From Paracraurococcus lichenis (GTDB lineage Bacteria > Pseudomonadota > Alphaproteobacteria > Acetobacterales > Acetobacteraceae): a stretch of 64,000 bases of DNA. Position 1 is the stretch's first letter, and each line of letters begins with the position of its first letter. Under the pieces are notes generated by a model, which saw only the letters and a list, made by a program, of their open reading frames with translations, had not been told where the DNA came from and did not search any database. The stretch spans positions 186,001-250,000 of the forward strand of contig NZ_JAUTWS010000003.1 of assembly GCF_030657435.1 (NCBI RefSeq), written 5' to 3'. The translations under genes and the position numbers were made by a program. Shown here piece by piece: positions 44,592 to 53,335 of the stretch.

Positions 44592-45580
44592 TGTCGGACG
44601 ATCTTCGCGGCATCCTGCTGGAGCAGGTGGAGCGCCTGCTCTCCGACCGGGCCGGCCCCGACCTGCTGCGCGCGAACGAGCGGGGCGAATGGCCGGAAGC
44701 CCTCTGGGCCGAGGCCGAGGCGCTCGGCCTGCCCACCGCCATGGCGCCTGAGGATAAGGGCGGCGCCGGCCTCGGCTGGGACGACGCCGCGGCGCTGTGG
44801 CATGTGCTGGGCCGCCACGCTTCCCCGCTGCCGCTCGGCGAGAGCATGGTCGCATCAGCGCTGCTCGCCGCCGGCGGCATCGCGCCGCGGCCCGGGCTGC
44901 TGGGGCTTGCCGTCGGCAAGGAGCCCGTCGCCTGGGGCCGCCGCGCTGCCGCGGTGGTCATGGTCTCGGGTGGCACCGTGCTGCTGCAGCCCGGCCCCGC
45001 CACGACACAGGGCCGCGCGCCCTATAGCCGGGAGCCCGCCGACCGCGCCGCCCCCGGCGTGCCCGCCCAGGAAGGCCGGTTGCCCGAGGGCTTCGGCCCC
45101 GATGCCGCCCTGCTGGCCGGCGCGCTGCTGAACGCCGCCCGCATCGCCGGCGCGCTGGAGGCGGTGCTCGACATGACGGTCGAGTATGCGAACACCCGCA
45201 AGCAGTTCGGCCGGCCCATCGGCGGCTTCCAGGCGGTGCAGCAACTCCTCGCCCGCTGCGCCGGGGAGGTCGCGGCCGCTGCCGTCGCCGTCGCCCATGC
45301 CGGCCGCGCCGCCGATCGCCACGGCCTGGCCGGCGCGGAGTTCGAGATCGCCTCGGCCAAGGTCGTGGCGGGAGAGGCCGCCGGCACCGCCGCCGCGATC
45401 GTCCACCAGGTCCATGCCGCCATCGGCTTCACCGACGAGCACCCGCTGCACCTCTTCACCCGCCGCATGTGGGAGTGGCGGGACGCGCACGGCGCCGAAC
45501 GGCACTGGGCGAGGCGCATCGGCGCGAAGGCCCTGGAACGCGGGGGCGGGAACCTCTGGGCTGACCTGACCAGCCGTTGA
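44591..45580 (+). CDS. Acyl-CoA dehydrogenase, shorter partner subunit
   Basis: 329-residue acyl-CoA dehydrogenase-like protein. The C-terminal helical domain is well kept (EYANTRKQFGRPIGGFQAVQ and HQVHAAIGFTDEHPLHLF), but the middle strand domain is shortened to about 60 residues, and the usual xGSD FAD-contact segment is missing. Together with the gene overlap, this suggests a partner in a heteromeric complex with the upstream full-length enzyme, as in sterol or bulky acyl-CoA dehydrogenases. Family B palindromes follow its stop codon directly. Confidence 0.88.
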   Translation: MSDDLRGILLEQVERLLSDRAGPDLLRANERGEWPEALWAEAEALGLPTAMAPEDKGGAGLGWDDAAALWHVLGRHASPLPLGESMVASALLAAGGIAPRPGLLGLAVGKEPVAWGRRAAAVVMVSGGTVLLQPGPATTQGRAPYSREPADRAAPGVPAQEGRLPEGFGPDAALLAGALLNAARIAGALEAVLDMTVEYANTRKQFGRPIGGFQAVQQLLARCAGEVAAAAVAVAHAGRAADRHGLAGAEFEIASAKVVAGEAAGTAAAIVHQVHAAIGFTDEHPLHLFTRRMWEWRDAHGAERHWARRIGAKALERGGGNLWADLTSR

Positions 45581-45642
45581 GGGGGCGCCGCCCCCTCAAG
45601 CTCCCCCGCCGGGGGGTCAAGCGACCCCCCGGACCCCGGCCT
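45578..45642. repeat. Family B GC-rich hairpin cluster, copy 3
   Basis: Starts at the stop codon of the second acyl-CoA dehydrogenase: GAGGGGGCGCCGCCCCCTC, then GGGGGGTC/GACCCCCC arms and CCGGACCCCGGCC. Its reverse complement aligns with the 53.3-kb cluster (GGCCGGGGTCCGGGGGG in both). It may act as a terminator or message stabiliser. Confidence 0.75.
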
Positions 45643-45668
45643 GAGTCTGCATAACGGGACCATCCGAC

Positions 45669-46469
45669 ATGTCCGGCTACGTCACCTACGAAGAATCCGA
45701 CCACGTCGTCACGCTCACGCTGAACGCGCCGGAGAAGCGCAACGCCATCTCCACCTTCGAGGATTGCGACGCCGTCGTGGACGCCGTCCGCCGCGTCAAC
45801 CGCGACCGCAGCGTCCGCGCGGTGATCCTGACCGGCGCCGGCACCGCCTTCTGCGCCGGCGGCGACCTCAAGGCCATGCGCGACCGCCGCGGCATCATCG
45901 AGGGCAGCCACGCCGACCTGCGGGAGAACTACCGCCGCGGCGTCCAGGCCATGGCCAATGCCCTCTATGACTGCGACGCGCCGACCATCGCCGCGGTGAA
46001 CGGACCCGCCATCGGCCTCGGCCTCGACGTCGCCTGCATGTGCGACATCCGCATCGCCTCGGAGAACGCCCGCTTCGCCGAGAGCTTCATCAAGGTCGGC
46101 ATCGTCCCCGGCGACGGCGGCGCCTGGCTGCTGCCCCGCGTGGTCGGCATGTCCATGGCCTGCGAGATGAGCTTCACCGGCGACCAGATCGACGCCCAGA
46201 CCGCGAAGGAGATCCGCTTGGTCTCCCGCGTCGTCGCGCCCGACGACCTCATGCCGGCCGCCCGCGCCCTGGCGGCGCGCATCGCGGCCAACCCGCCCGA
46301 GATGGTGCGCATGACCAAGCGCCTGCTGCGGGAGGGCCAGCACACCCGCCTCTCGACCCTGCTCGAGATGTCCGCCGCCTTCCAGGCCCTGGCCCATAGC
46401 ACGGAGGACCACAAGGAAGCGGTCAGCGCCATGCTGGAAAAGCGGACGCCAAGCTTTACAGGGCGGTAG
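45669..46469 (+). CDS. Crotonase-family enoyl-CoA hydratase/isomerase with altered active site
   Basis: 266-residue crotonase with the oxyanion-hole segments intact (AFCAGGDLKAM and VNGPAIGLG). The two hydratase glutamates are not kept: the first site reads GLGLDVACM (Asp) and the second reads AESFIKVGIVPG, with Phe at the position of the second glutamate. An aspartate in PGDGGAWLLPR resembles that of enoyl-CoA isomerases such as PaaG. It is therefore more likely an isomerase or a specialised hydratase. It follows the two acyl-CoA dehydrogenases, 88 bp downstream, and would act on their product. Confidence 0.88.
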   Translation: MSGYVTYEESDHVVTLTLNAPEKRNAISTFEDCDAVVDAVRRVNRDRSVRAVILTGAGTAFCAGGDLKAMRDRRGIIEGSHADLRENYRRGVQAMANALYDCDAPTIAAVNGPAIGLGLDVACMCDIRIASENARFAESFIKVGIVPGDGGAWLLPRVVGMSMACEMSFTGDQIDAQTAKEIRLVSRVVAPDDLMPAARALAARIAANPPEMVRMTKRLLREGQHTRLSTLLEMSAAFQALAHSTEDHKEAVSAMLEKRTPSFTGR

Positions 46470-46578
46470 GGCCTGATAGGGAACTGGCGACGCCAAGGCT
46501 TGGCGAGGGGCCATGATTGTCGCCAACGCGGCACGCGCCCGCCGAGCCAACCCGTTACCCCTTCCCCAGCAGGACCGC

Positions 46579-47736
46579 ATGCACTCCACCCTGCCGCGCG
46601 GCGCCGTCGCCGCCCTCGAAGCCTCGAAGATCCGCGAAGTCTACAACGACGGCGCGGGCATTCCCGACCTCATCCCCCTCTGGGTGGGGGAGGGCGACAT
46701 CGCCACGCCCGACTTCATCAAGCGCGCGGCGGAGGACTCGCTGGCGGCGGGGGAGACCTTCTACTCCTCCAACCTCGGCATCCCCGAACTGCGCGACGCC
46801 ATCGCCCGCTACCAGCAGCGCAACGGCCGCGAGGTCACGGCCGACCGGGTCTGTGCCACCAGCGCCGGCGTCAATGCCATCATGCTGGCCTGTCAGGCGG
46901 TGCTGGACCCGGGCGACAAGGTGGTCACCCTGGCGCCGCACTGGCCGAATATCGGCGCCATCCCGCTGATCCTCTCCGCCCCGGTCGAGACGGTGCCGCT
47001 GCACCTCGCCCAGGGCACCTGGCGGGTGGACCTGGACCGGTTGCTGGCCGCCATCACGCCGGAGACGAAGCTCGTCCTGCTGAATTCGCCCGGCAACCCC
47101 ACCGGCTTTGCCTTCACGCGGGCGGAGCAGCAGGCGGTGCTCGACCACTGCCGCCGCACCGGCACCTGGATCCTGGCCGATGAGGTTTACGAGCGCCTCT
47201 ACTACGAAGGTCCGGCCGCGCCCTCCTTCCTCGACATCGCAACGCCGGAGGACCGGGTGATCGGCCTCAACAGCTTCTCGAAGTCCTGGGCCATGACGGG
47301 CTGGCGGCTCGGCTGGCTGGTGCTGCCGCCGGCGCTGGTGGACGGCGTCGCCAAGCTGGTCGAGTACAACACCTCCTGCGCCCCGGTCTTCGTGCAGCGC
47401 GCCGGCGTCGCGGCGCTGGACCAGGGCGACGAGTTCACCGCCGGCATCGCCGCGCAGTTCAGGCGTCTGCGCGACAAGACCGCGGCGGCGCTGAACGCGG
47501 TGCCGGGCATCACCGCGCCGGTCGCCGCCGGCGGCATGTACAGCTTCTTCCGGGTGGAGGGCCTGACCGACAGCCTGGCCGAGGCCAAGCGCATGAGCCG
47601 CGGCGCCAAGGTCGGGTTGGCCCCCGGTAGCGCCTTCGGCCCGGGCGGGGAGGGGCATTTCCGCCTCTGCTTCGCGCAGCAGGAGGCGACGCTGGACCGG
47701 GCGCTGGACCGGCTGACGGAGTGGCTGCGGCGCTGA
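46579..47736 (+). CDS. Class I/II aminotransferase
   Basis: 385-residue fold-type I PLP enzyme. It shows LNSPGNPTGFAFTR (asparagine contacting PLP), ILADEVYERLYYEG (aspartate to the pyridine nitrogen) and SFSKSWAMTGWRLGW (the Schiff-base lysine). The N terminus matches aspartate/aromatic aminotransferase-like proteins. The amino donor and acceptor are not predictable. The start at 46579 is chosen because MHSTLPRG begins the family-like sequence; an earlier ATG at 46513 would add 22 residues. It lies 109 bp after the crotonase gene. Confidence 0.88.
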   Translation: MHSTLPRGAVAALEASKIREVYNDGAGIPDLIPLWVGEGDIATPDFIKRAAEDSLAAGETFYSSNLGIPELRDAIARYQQRNGREVTADRVCATSAGVNAIMLACQAVLDPGDKVVTLAPHWPNIGAIPLILSAPVETVPLHLAQGTWRVDLDRLLAAITPETKLVLLNSPGNPTGFAFTRAEQQAVLDHCRRTGTWILADEVYERLYYEGPAAPSFLDIATPEDRVIGLNSFSKSWAMTGWRLGWLVLPPALVDGVAKLVEYNTSCAPVFVQRAGVAALDQGDEFTAGIAAQFRRLRDKTAAALNAVPGITAPVAAGGMYSFFRVEGLTDSLAEAKRMSRGAKVGLAPGSAFGPGGEGHFRLCFAQQEATLDRALDRLTEWLRR

Positions 47737-47745
47737 GCGCGCCGC

Positions 47746-48144
47746 CTATCCCTCGTCCTTCCCGCCGCGCAGCACCTGGTCCACAAGCTGGACCGTGTCG
47801 CCCTGCATGCGCTGCATCAGCTCGGCGATCTCGCGCGCCGTCTGCAGCCCGAGCGCCTGGGCGCGGTCCACCATGTCCAGCACCGCGGCCGCCGTCTCCG
47901 GCGGCGCGCTGGCGCCGGCCAGGCGGCGGGCATTCTCCGTCATCTCGTCGAGCGTCCGGCGGGTGACCTGCGCATGCTGCTGCGCCGCGGCCTGCAGCCA
48001 GGTGACCGCCAGGCGATGGGCGGCCGTGATCATCTCGATCCCCCGCCGCTGCAGGGCCAGCAGATCCTCCGGCCCCTCGCCGCGCGGCGGCGGCACCAGC
48101 GGCAGCGGCCGGAAGCCGGAGCCGGGCGGTTGCTCGCCATCCAT
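47746..48144 (-). CDS. Phasin-like helical protein
   Basis: 132-residue protein. It has a Pro-rich N-terminal 25 residues and then long amphipathic helices (GIEMITAAHRLAVTWLQAAA, HAQVTRRTLDEMTENARRLA). This pattern fits phasins, which coat polyhydroxyalkanoate granules, although the family score cannot be judged by eye. No polyhydroxyalkanoate synthase is nearby. It converges on the aminotransferase gene with 9 bp between stops. Confidence 0.6.
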   Translation of the reverse strand: MDGEQPPGSGFRPLPLVPPPRGEGPEDLLALQRRGIEMITAAHRLAVTWLQAAAQQHAQVTRRTLDEMTENARRLAGASAPPETAAAVLDMVDRAQALGLQTAREIAELMQRMQGDTVQLVDQVLRGGKDEG

Positions 48145-48287
48145 TGCCACACCTCTCACGCCAGCGGGCCCCAGTCTGCGCCGGGGATGTTGCCAGAATG
48201 GCAATGCTTTCGGGCGGGCGCCAGTGCCACGGGGAAGCCGGAGCCATCCCCGCGCGTTGGCAGGGCACCCCGACCGGACGACCTGCC

Positions 48288-48692
48288 ATGACCCAACACC
48301 TCCAGGCGATGCTGGACAGCCAGCCCCACCACCCCTCGGCACTGGACGTGATCCGGCGCTGCATCGCCGCCTGCCTCGACTGCTCGGCCACCTGCACGAG
48401 TTGCGCCGATGCCTGCCTGTCCGAGACGAACGTCGCGAACATGGTCCCCTGCATCCGGCTGGACCTCGACTGCGCCGATATCTGTGGCGCGACGGGCCGT
48501 GTCGTCGGGCGGCTGACCAAGCCGAACAAGGCGAGCATGGCCGGGATCCTGCAGGCCTGCATCGCCGCCTGCGAGGCCTGTGCGGAGGAGTGCCAGCGCC
48601 ATGCCGGCATGCACGCGCATTGCCGGATCTGCGCCGAGGCCTGCCGCGGCTGCGCGAAGGCCTGCCAGGACCTGCTGGACGTGATGCCGTAA
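48288..48692 (+). CDS. Four-helix-bundle copper-binding protein (DUF326/Csp-like)
   Basis: 134-residue cysteine-rich protein, with cysteines spaced one helical turn apart along each predicted helix: CIAACLDCSATCTSCADAC, then CADICG, then CIAACEACAEECQRH and CRICAEACRGCAKAC. The spacing places thiols inside a four-helix bundle, as in the copper storage proteins. No signal peptide is present, so it would store copper in the cytosol (Csp3-like). It is followed 11 bp later by a small basic protein gene on the same strand. Confidence 0.88.
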   Translation: MTQHLQAMLDSQPHHPSALDVIRRCIAACLDCSATCTSCADACLSETNVANMVPCIRLDLDCADICGATGRVVGRLTKPNKASMAGILQACIAACEACAEECQRHAGMHAHCRICAEACRGCAKACQDLLDVMP

Positions 48693-48703
48693 CGGAGGGT
48701 GCG

Positions 48704-49021
48704 ATGGCGAAGGAGAGCAAGGCGCAGCGCGAGACGGTCGAGCGCGTGATGCGCGAATGGAAGGAAGGCGACCTCGAGACCAGCCGCGGCGCGCCGGTGA
48801 GGAGCCAACGGCAGGCGGTGGCGATCGCGCTGCATGAGGCCGGCGCCTCGCGCGACGAGACGCCGGAGAAGAACCGCGCCAATCTCCGCCGCAGCAAGGC
48901 GCGGGAGCGGAAGGCGGAGGAGACCCGCGCCTCGCTCTATGCCGAGGCGACGCGGCGCGGGATCCAGGGCCGCTCGCGCATGACCAAGGAGGAGCTGGTC
49001 CGGGCGCTGCGGCCGCACTGA
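48704..49021 (+). CDS. Small basic protein, DUF6496-like with Rho N-like tail
   Basis: 105-residue highly charged protein. The first half (VERVMREWKEGDLETSRGAP, then QRQAVAIALHEAG) matches a pattern seen in DUF6496-type small proteins. The C terminus (LYAEATRRGIQGRSRMTKEE followed by LVRAL) looks like a SAP/Rho N-terminal nucleic-acid-binding helix pair. DNA or RNA binding is therefore likely. It is 11 bp after the copper protein gene; two perfect hairpins follow its stop. Confidence 0.75.
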   Translation: MAKESKAQRETVERVMREWKEGDLETSRGAPVRSQRQAVAIALHEAGASRDETPEKNRANLRRSKARERKAEETRASLYAEATRRGIQGRSRMTKEELVRALRPH

Positions 49022-49060
49022 CACCGGCCTGCAGACGTCCCGGCATCTGCAGGCCGGTGT
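49021..49060. terminator. Perfect 15-bp hairpin after the small basic protein gene
   Basis: ACACCGGCCTGCAGA (49021-49035) pairs fully with TCTGCAGGCCGGTGT (49046-49060) around a 10-base loop. It overlaps the last base of the stop codon. No T tract follows, so it may be a bidirectional or stabilising structure. Confidence 0.65.
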
Positions 49061-49074
49061 CGCGCGCAGGGTTG

Positions 49075-49113
49075 CCGGGCTCCCATCGCAGCTTGGCTGC
49101 GATGGGAGCCCGG
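49075..49113. terminator. Perfect 18-bp hairpin with 3-base loop
   Basis: CCGGGCTCCCATCGCAGC (49075-49092) pairs fully with 49096-49113 around TTG. It lies between the converging small basic protein gene and SDR gene. With the hairpin just upstream it probably separates the two transcription units. Confidence 0.7.
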
Positions 49114-49136
49114 TGTGGCGGCCGCGGCGCGCGGCT

Positions 49137-49889
49137 TCAGCCGCGGGCGATCCAGGGCATCTTCGATGCGGTGATGGTGACGAACTGGATGTTCGCATCC
49201 AGCGGCAGGTTCGCCATCATCAGGATGGTGCTGCCGACATGCTTCGCGTCGAAGGTCGGCTCCACCTTCATCTCGCCGGTGGCCTGCTTCACGCCGCGGG
49301 TCATGCGCGCGGTCATCGGTGTCGCCGCATTGCCGATGTCGATCTGGCCGGAGACGATGTCGAAGGGCCGCCCATCCAGCGCCAGGGTCTTGGTCAGGCC
49401 GGTGACGGCATGCTTGGTCGAGGTATAGGCGATGCTGTCCGGCCGCGGCACATGCGCGCTGATGCTGCCGTTGTTGACGATGCGGCCGCCCATCGGCTGC
49501 TGGTTCTTCATGATGCGGAAGGCGGCCTGGGCGCAGAGGAAGGAGCCCGTCAGGTTCACCTGCACGACGCGGGCCCAGTCCTCATAGGCCAGGTCCTCGA
49601 TCGGACCCGCGGGGACGTTGCCGCCCGCATTGTTGAACAGGAAATCCAGCCGGCCCCAATCGGCCTTCAGCCGGTCGAACAGCGCCGTGACCGATTTCGG
49701 GTTGCCGACATCCGTGGAGACCGGGACGGCGCGGGATGCCGCATCGCCGGCCAGGCCCTTCGTCTCCTCCAGCGCATCCTGGCGGCGGCCGGCGAGGGCC
49801 ACGGTCCAGCCGTCGCCCAGCAGCGCCAGGGCCGCAGCGCGGCCGACGCCGGATCCCGCGCCGGTGACGACAGCGTATTTCGTGGACAT
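49137..49889 (-). CDS. Short-chain dehydrogenase/reductase
   Basis: 250-residue SDR with [17 protein letters not shown] (cofactor loop, about 7-23), NNAGGNVP, the serine of NNGSISAH and the YTSTK Tyr/Lys pair. An arginine pair after the second strand (AGRRQD) suggests NADP. It ends KMPWIARG. It is encoded next to the 2-hydroxyacid dehydrogenase gene on the same strand, 129 bp downstream, in a region of sugar-acid-type catabolic genes. Confidence 0.9.
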   Translation of the reverse strand: MSTKYAVVTGAGSGVGRAAALALLGDGWTVALAGRRQDALEETKGLAGDAASRAVPVSTDVGNPKSVTALFDRLKADWGRLDFLFNNAGGNVPAGPIEDLAYEDWARVVQVNLTGSFLCAQAAFRIMKNQQPMGGRIVNNGSISAHVPRPDSIAYTSTKHAVTGLTKTLALDGRPFDIVSGQIDIGNAATPMTARMTRGVKQATGEMKVEPTFDAKHVGSTILMMANLPLDANIQFVTITASKMPWIARG

Positions 49890-50018
49890 GCCTCTTCTCC
49901 TCGTTCGCGTCGCAAGGGGCCATCCGGCCCCGGATCCGTCCTGCCCGGGCCTGGCCCGGGCACCCACCTCTGCTGCCGCAGCATAGATGGCCGGGCCAGG
50001 CCCGGCCATGCAGGCGTC

Positions 50019-51062
50019 CTAGCTGTTCGGCCCGCGGCCCATGCCGATGGGCTGCCAGCGCCGCAGCGCCGTGTTCTGCAGCACGGCCGGGTTCACGCAG
50101 CTCATCGGCCACTTGCCCTGCAGCACCAGCGCCAGTTCGTGCCCCACGCGGCGCTTCCGTGCCTCGTCGAAGCGGGCGCTGGCGCTGGCGACATGCGCCG
50201 TCAGCGTCACGTTCTCCATGCGCAGGATGGGGTTGTTGTGGGAGGGCGGCTCGACCTCGAGCACGTCGAGCGCGGCATGCGCGATCCAGCCTTCCTGCAG
50301 CGCCTTGATCAGCCCCTCCTCGTCCACCGTCGGGCCGCGGCCGGTATTGATGAAGACGGCGGAGGGCTTCATCTGGCGGAAATGCTGCTCCTTCAGCATG
50401 TGGTGCACCTCCGGCCGCGCCGGGGCATGCATGCTGACGAAATCGGATTGCGACAGGACCTCGGACAGGGTCGCGGGCTGCACGCCGTTCTCGGAGATCA
50501 GCATCTCCTCGACGAAGGGGTCGTAGGCGATCATGCGCAGGCCGAAGGGGGCGGCGCGCTTCGCCACGGCGCGGGCGACCCGGCCGAAGGAGATGAAGCC
50601 GAGCGTCTGGCCCATCAGGCGGGGAATCTTCAGCAGCGCCGGGCGGCCTTCCTTCCAGCGCCCCTCCCGCACCATGCGGTCCTGCTCCACCAGCCGCCGG
50701 AAGCCGGCGAGCAACAGCGTCATGGCGTGGTCGGCCACCTCCTCGATGAAGGTGTCGGGGACGTTGGTGACGGGGATGCCGCGCTCGGTCGCCGCCTTGA
50801 CGTCCACGCTGTCCACGCCGACGGAGCCGAGGGCGATGATGCGGCACTTCGTCAGGCTGTCGATGATCTCCTTGGTGATCGGGATGCCCTTGGCATAGAT
50901 CGCATCCGCCTCCTTCGCCGCGGCGATGAAGCCGGCGGTGTCGGTCGGCGCCTCGACGATCTCGGCATTGAGGCCCTCGAGCGCCTCGCTCTCCAGCGCA
51001 TAGCCGCCGCCCGCCACGGTGAAGCTGGCGCCGGCGGGGGTGACGATCCGGTATTTCGGCAT
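50019..51062 (-). CDS. D-2-hydroxyacid dehydrogenase (C-terminal-binding protein/SerA-like)
   Basis: 347-residue NAD-dependent dehydrogenase. It has the VPDTFIEEVADHAMTLLLAG segment, a cofactor region LGFISFGRVARAVAKRAAPF in which the usual GxGxxG reads GFISFGRVA, the FINTGRGPTVDEEGL segment, and the late HVASAS (histidine of the catalytic pair). The first glycine of the cofactor loop is kept, but the pattern is looser than in SerA. It may act on a hydroxy acid made by the neighbouring dehydratase. Family A repeats lie directly upstream. Confidence 0.88.
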   Translation of the reverse strand: MPKYRIVTPAGASFTVAGGGYALESEALEGLNAEIVEAPTDTAGFIAAAKEADAIYAKGIPITKEIIDSLTKCRIIALGSVGVDSVDVKAATERGIPVTNVPDTFIEEVADHAMTLLLAGFRRLVEQDRMVREGRWKEGRPALLKIPRLMGQTLGFISFGRVARAVAKRAAPFGLRMIAYDPFVEEMLISENGVQPATLSEVLSQSDFVSMHAPARPEVHHMLKEQHFRQMKPSAVFINTGRGPTVDEEGLIKALQEGWIAHAALDVLEVEPPSHNNPILRMENVTLTAHVASASARFDEARKRRVGHELALVLQGKWPMSCVNPAVLQNTALRRWQPIGMGRGPNS

Positions 51063-51090
51063 GGACGGTTTCCTTGCTGCGGCGGTGAGT

Positions 51091-51142
51091 GTGGGAGGGG
51101 AGGGAACTCCCCTCCCACGCCCACCCCTCCTTTTTCTGTGGG
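51091..51142 (-). repeat. Family A palindromic repeat, copy 5
   Basis: Minus-strand flank CCCACAGAAAAAGGAGGGGT, then a 12-bp stem GTGGGAGGGGAG / CTCCCCTCCCAC around GGAA. It forms an inverted pair with the copy at 51163. Confidence 0.75.
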
Positions 51143-51162
51143 TTTGCAGGTTCAGCCTGCCG

Positions 51163-51222
51163 ACTCGGAGAAAAAGGAGGATGTGGGGGTACGGGGGAGA
51201 AGGAGTTCCCTCCTTCTCCCCC
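51163..51222 (+). repeat. Family A palindromic repeat, copy 6
   Basis: Plus-strand flank ACTCGGAGAAAAAGGAGGAT, then a 14-bp stem CGGGGGAGAAGGAG / CTCCTTCTCCCCCG around TTCC. It is head-to-head with copy 5 and separated from it by 20 bp, in the gap between the dehydratase and hydroxyacid dehydrogenase genes. Confidence 0.78.
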
Positions 51223-51234
51223 GGGCAAAGGTCG

Positions 51235-52407
51235 CTACTTCGGTGGCCTTGCCCGGATCGCGGCCTCGTTCACCTCGACACCCCAGCCGGGTCCGGTCGG
51301 CAGCACCAGCTCGCCATCCTCGATGGTCGGTGGGGGCGTGAACTCGTCGCGCCAGGCGACGCTGTCGATATCGATCTCCATCACCCGGAAATTCGGGATG
51401 CAGGCGGAGAAATGCGCGCTGATCATGCTGCACAGGTTGCCGTAGAAATTATGCGGCGCGCAGTTGACCTCATAGACGTCGCAGAGCGAGGCGACCTTCA
51501 TGCTCTCGCCGAGGCCGTTCCAGATGACGTCGACGATGCCCACATCCATCGCATAGTGTTCGAGGAAGGGGCGGAATTCGCGGCGGCCATGGAGCGTCTC
51601 GCAGGAGGCGACGGGGCAGGGGGCCATGCGCTTGATGCTGGCCAGCGCCGCCGGGTCGTGGGAGTCGATCTCCAGCCAGGTGAGCTCGAAGGGCGCGACC
51701 GCATCCGCCACGCGCTGGAAGCCTTCGGTCTTGAAGTGGAAATTGGTATCGAGGTGGATGCCCATGTCGGGCCCGACCGCGTCGCGGATGCTGCGCAGAT
51801 GCGCCTTCAGCTCCGCCAGCAGCCGGTTGTCCCAGTTCAGCTCCGGCCAGCCGGCATGGCGGCCGAAGCCGGGCGAGTACTGGAACAGCGCGCCGTCCGG
51901 GCCGGGGACCAGGATGTTGGTCTTGAGGGCGCGGAAGCCGCGGTCCTTCACCTCCGCCGCATGGCGCGCGACATCGGCGCGGGTGCGGATGGGCGGCACG
52001 CCCATATGGGCGGCGTTGCGCACGCGGTAGCTGCCGAAATGCGACCAGTAGACCGGGATGCGCTCCCGGATCGGGCCGCCGAAGAGCGCCGCGACGGGAA
52101 TGCCGCGGGCGCGGGCGGCGATGTCGAGCAGCGCGTTCTCGATGGCCGCGATGGCCTGCTGGTTCAGCCCGCCGCGGGACTGGCGCGTCATCACCTGCAG
52201 CCAGGCCGTCACCTCCTCCCACCGCGTCGGGTCGCGGCCGAGGATCAGGGGCGTCAGGCTCTCGATGACCGAGGAGAGGCCGGCCGAGCCGAAGCTCTCG
52301 TTGTACTCGGACCAGCCGATGAGCCCGTCATCGGTGGTGACCTTGAGGAAGGAGAAGAGCCGCCAGCCGGCATCCGCGCGCAGCGTCTCGACCCGTGCGA
52401 TCTTCAT
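51235..52407 (-). CDS. Mandelate racemase/muconate lactonizing enzyme family protein
   Basis: 390-residue enolase-superfamily enzyme. It has an N-terminal capping domain (about 1-125, WSEYNESFGSAGLSS) and a barrel domain. Metal-ligand positions are visible in GIHLDTNFHFKTEG, WLEIDSHDP and ASCETLHGR, and an APHNFYGN histidine near the C terminus. Most relatives dehydrate sugar acids. It is divergent from an SDR gene and upstream of the hydroxyacid dehydrogenase gene, so a sugar-acid pathway is a reasonable inference. The start at 52407 (MKIARVETLRAD) matches the family. Confidence 0.9.
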   Translation of the reverse strand: MKIARVETLRADAGWRLFSFLKVTTDDGLIGWSEYNESFGSAGLSSVIESLTPLILGRDPTRWEEVTAWLQVMTRQSRGGLNQQAIAAIENALLDIAARARGIPVAALFGGPIRERIPVYWSHFGSYRVRNAAHMGVPPIRTRADVARHAAEVKDRGFRALKTNILVPGPDGALFQYSPGFGRHAGWPELNWDNRLLAELKAHLRSIRDAVGPDMGIHLDTNFHFKTEGFQRVADAVAPFELTWLEIDSHDPAALASIKRMAPCPVASCETLHGRREFRPFLEHYAMDVGIVDVIWNGLGESMKVASLCDVYEVNCAPHNFYGNLCSMISAHFSACIPNFRVMEIDIDSVAWRDEFTPPPTIEDGELVLPTGPGWGVEVNEAAIRARPPK

Positions 52408-52570
52408 CGCGTCCTCCGTTCCCTCGATCATGGTCTTGCGGAGCGCAGTCCCGCCCCGGCGCGGTGCCGCGCCCGCGCGACCCGCTTCGGCCGGATCGAA
52501 CCACGCCGCCCGCCTATCCACAAGCGGGCGCGGCGGGGGTAGCGTCCTGGCGTGAGCAGGGGAGGGACCC

Positions 52571-53332
52571 ATGGGCAGGCTGGACGGCAAGATCGCCTGG
52601 GTGACGGGCGCGGGCAGCGGCATCGGCGAGGCGGTGGCGGAGCGCTTCGGCGCCGAGGGCGCGGCGGTGATCCTGACGGGTCGCCGCAGGGACCGCCTGG
52701 AGCAGGTGGCGGAGCGGATCCGCGGCAAGGGCGGCACGGCCGAGGTGCAGCCGGCCGACCTGATGCAGGCGGCCGAGGTGCAGCGCGTGGCGGACGCGAT
52801 CGCCGCGGGGCATGGCAGGCTGGACGTGCTGGTCAGCAATGCCGGGCTGAACGTGACGGAGCGGCGCTGGGACAACCTGACGCCCGAGGGCATCGACCAG
52901 CTCATCCAGGGCAACCTGTCCTCGGCCTTCTATGTCGCGCGGGCGGTGCTGCCGATCATGCGCAAGCAGGGCGGCGGCGTGATGATCCATACGGCGTCCA
53001 TGGCCGGGCGCAATGTGGGGGTGATGAGCGGTGCCGGCTACAACGCGGCGAAGCATGGCGTGGTGGCGATGAGCCACACCATCAACATGGAGGAATGCGT
53101 CAACGGCATCCGCAGCACGGCCTTCTGTCCGGGCGAGGTGAACACCGAGATCCTGAAGAAGCGGCCAAACCCGCTGAGCCAGGAGGACCTGGACCGGATG
53201 CTGCAGCCGGAGCAATGCGCCGACCTGATCCTCTACGTCGCGACGCTGCCGGCTTCGGTGACGATGAACGAGGTCTGGCTCACCCCGACCTGGAACCGCG
53301 GCTACGTCTCCGGCCTGCAGAAAAAGCTCTGA
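52571..53332 (+). CDS. Short-chain dehydrogenase/reductase
   Basis: 253-residue SDR with WVTGAGSGIGEAVAERF (cofactor loop), LVSNAGLN, the serine of HTASMAG and the YNAAK Tyr/Lys pair. TGRRRDR after the second strand suggests NADP. The start has GGGGAGGGACCC. It is divergent from the enolase-superfamily gene and convergent with the ABC permease genes. Family B palindromes follow its stop. Confidence 0.9.
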   Translation: MGRLDGKIAWVTGAGSGIGEAVAERFGAEGAAVILTGRRRDRLEQVAERIRGKGGTAEVQPADLMQAAEVQRVADAIAAGHGRLDVLVSNAGLNVTERRWDNLTPEGIDQLIQGNLSSAFYVARAVLPIMRKQGGGVMIHTASMAGRNVGVMSGAGYNAAKHGVVAMSHTINMEECVNGIRSTAFCPGEVNTEILKKRPNPLSQEDLDRMLQPEQCADLILYVATLPASVTMNEVWLTPTWNRGYVSGLQKKL

Positions 53333-53335
53333 CTC

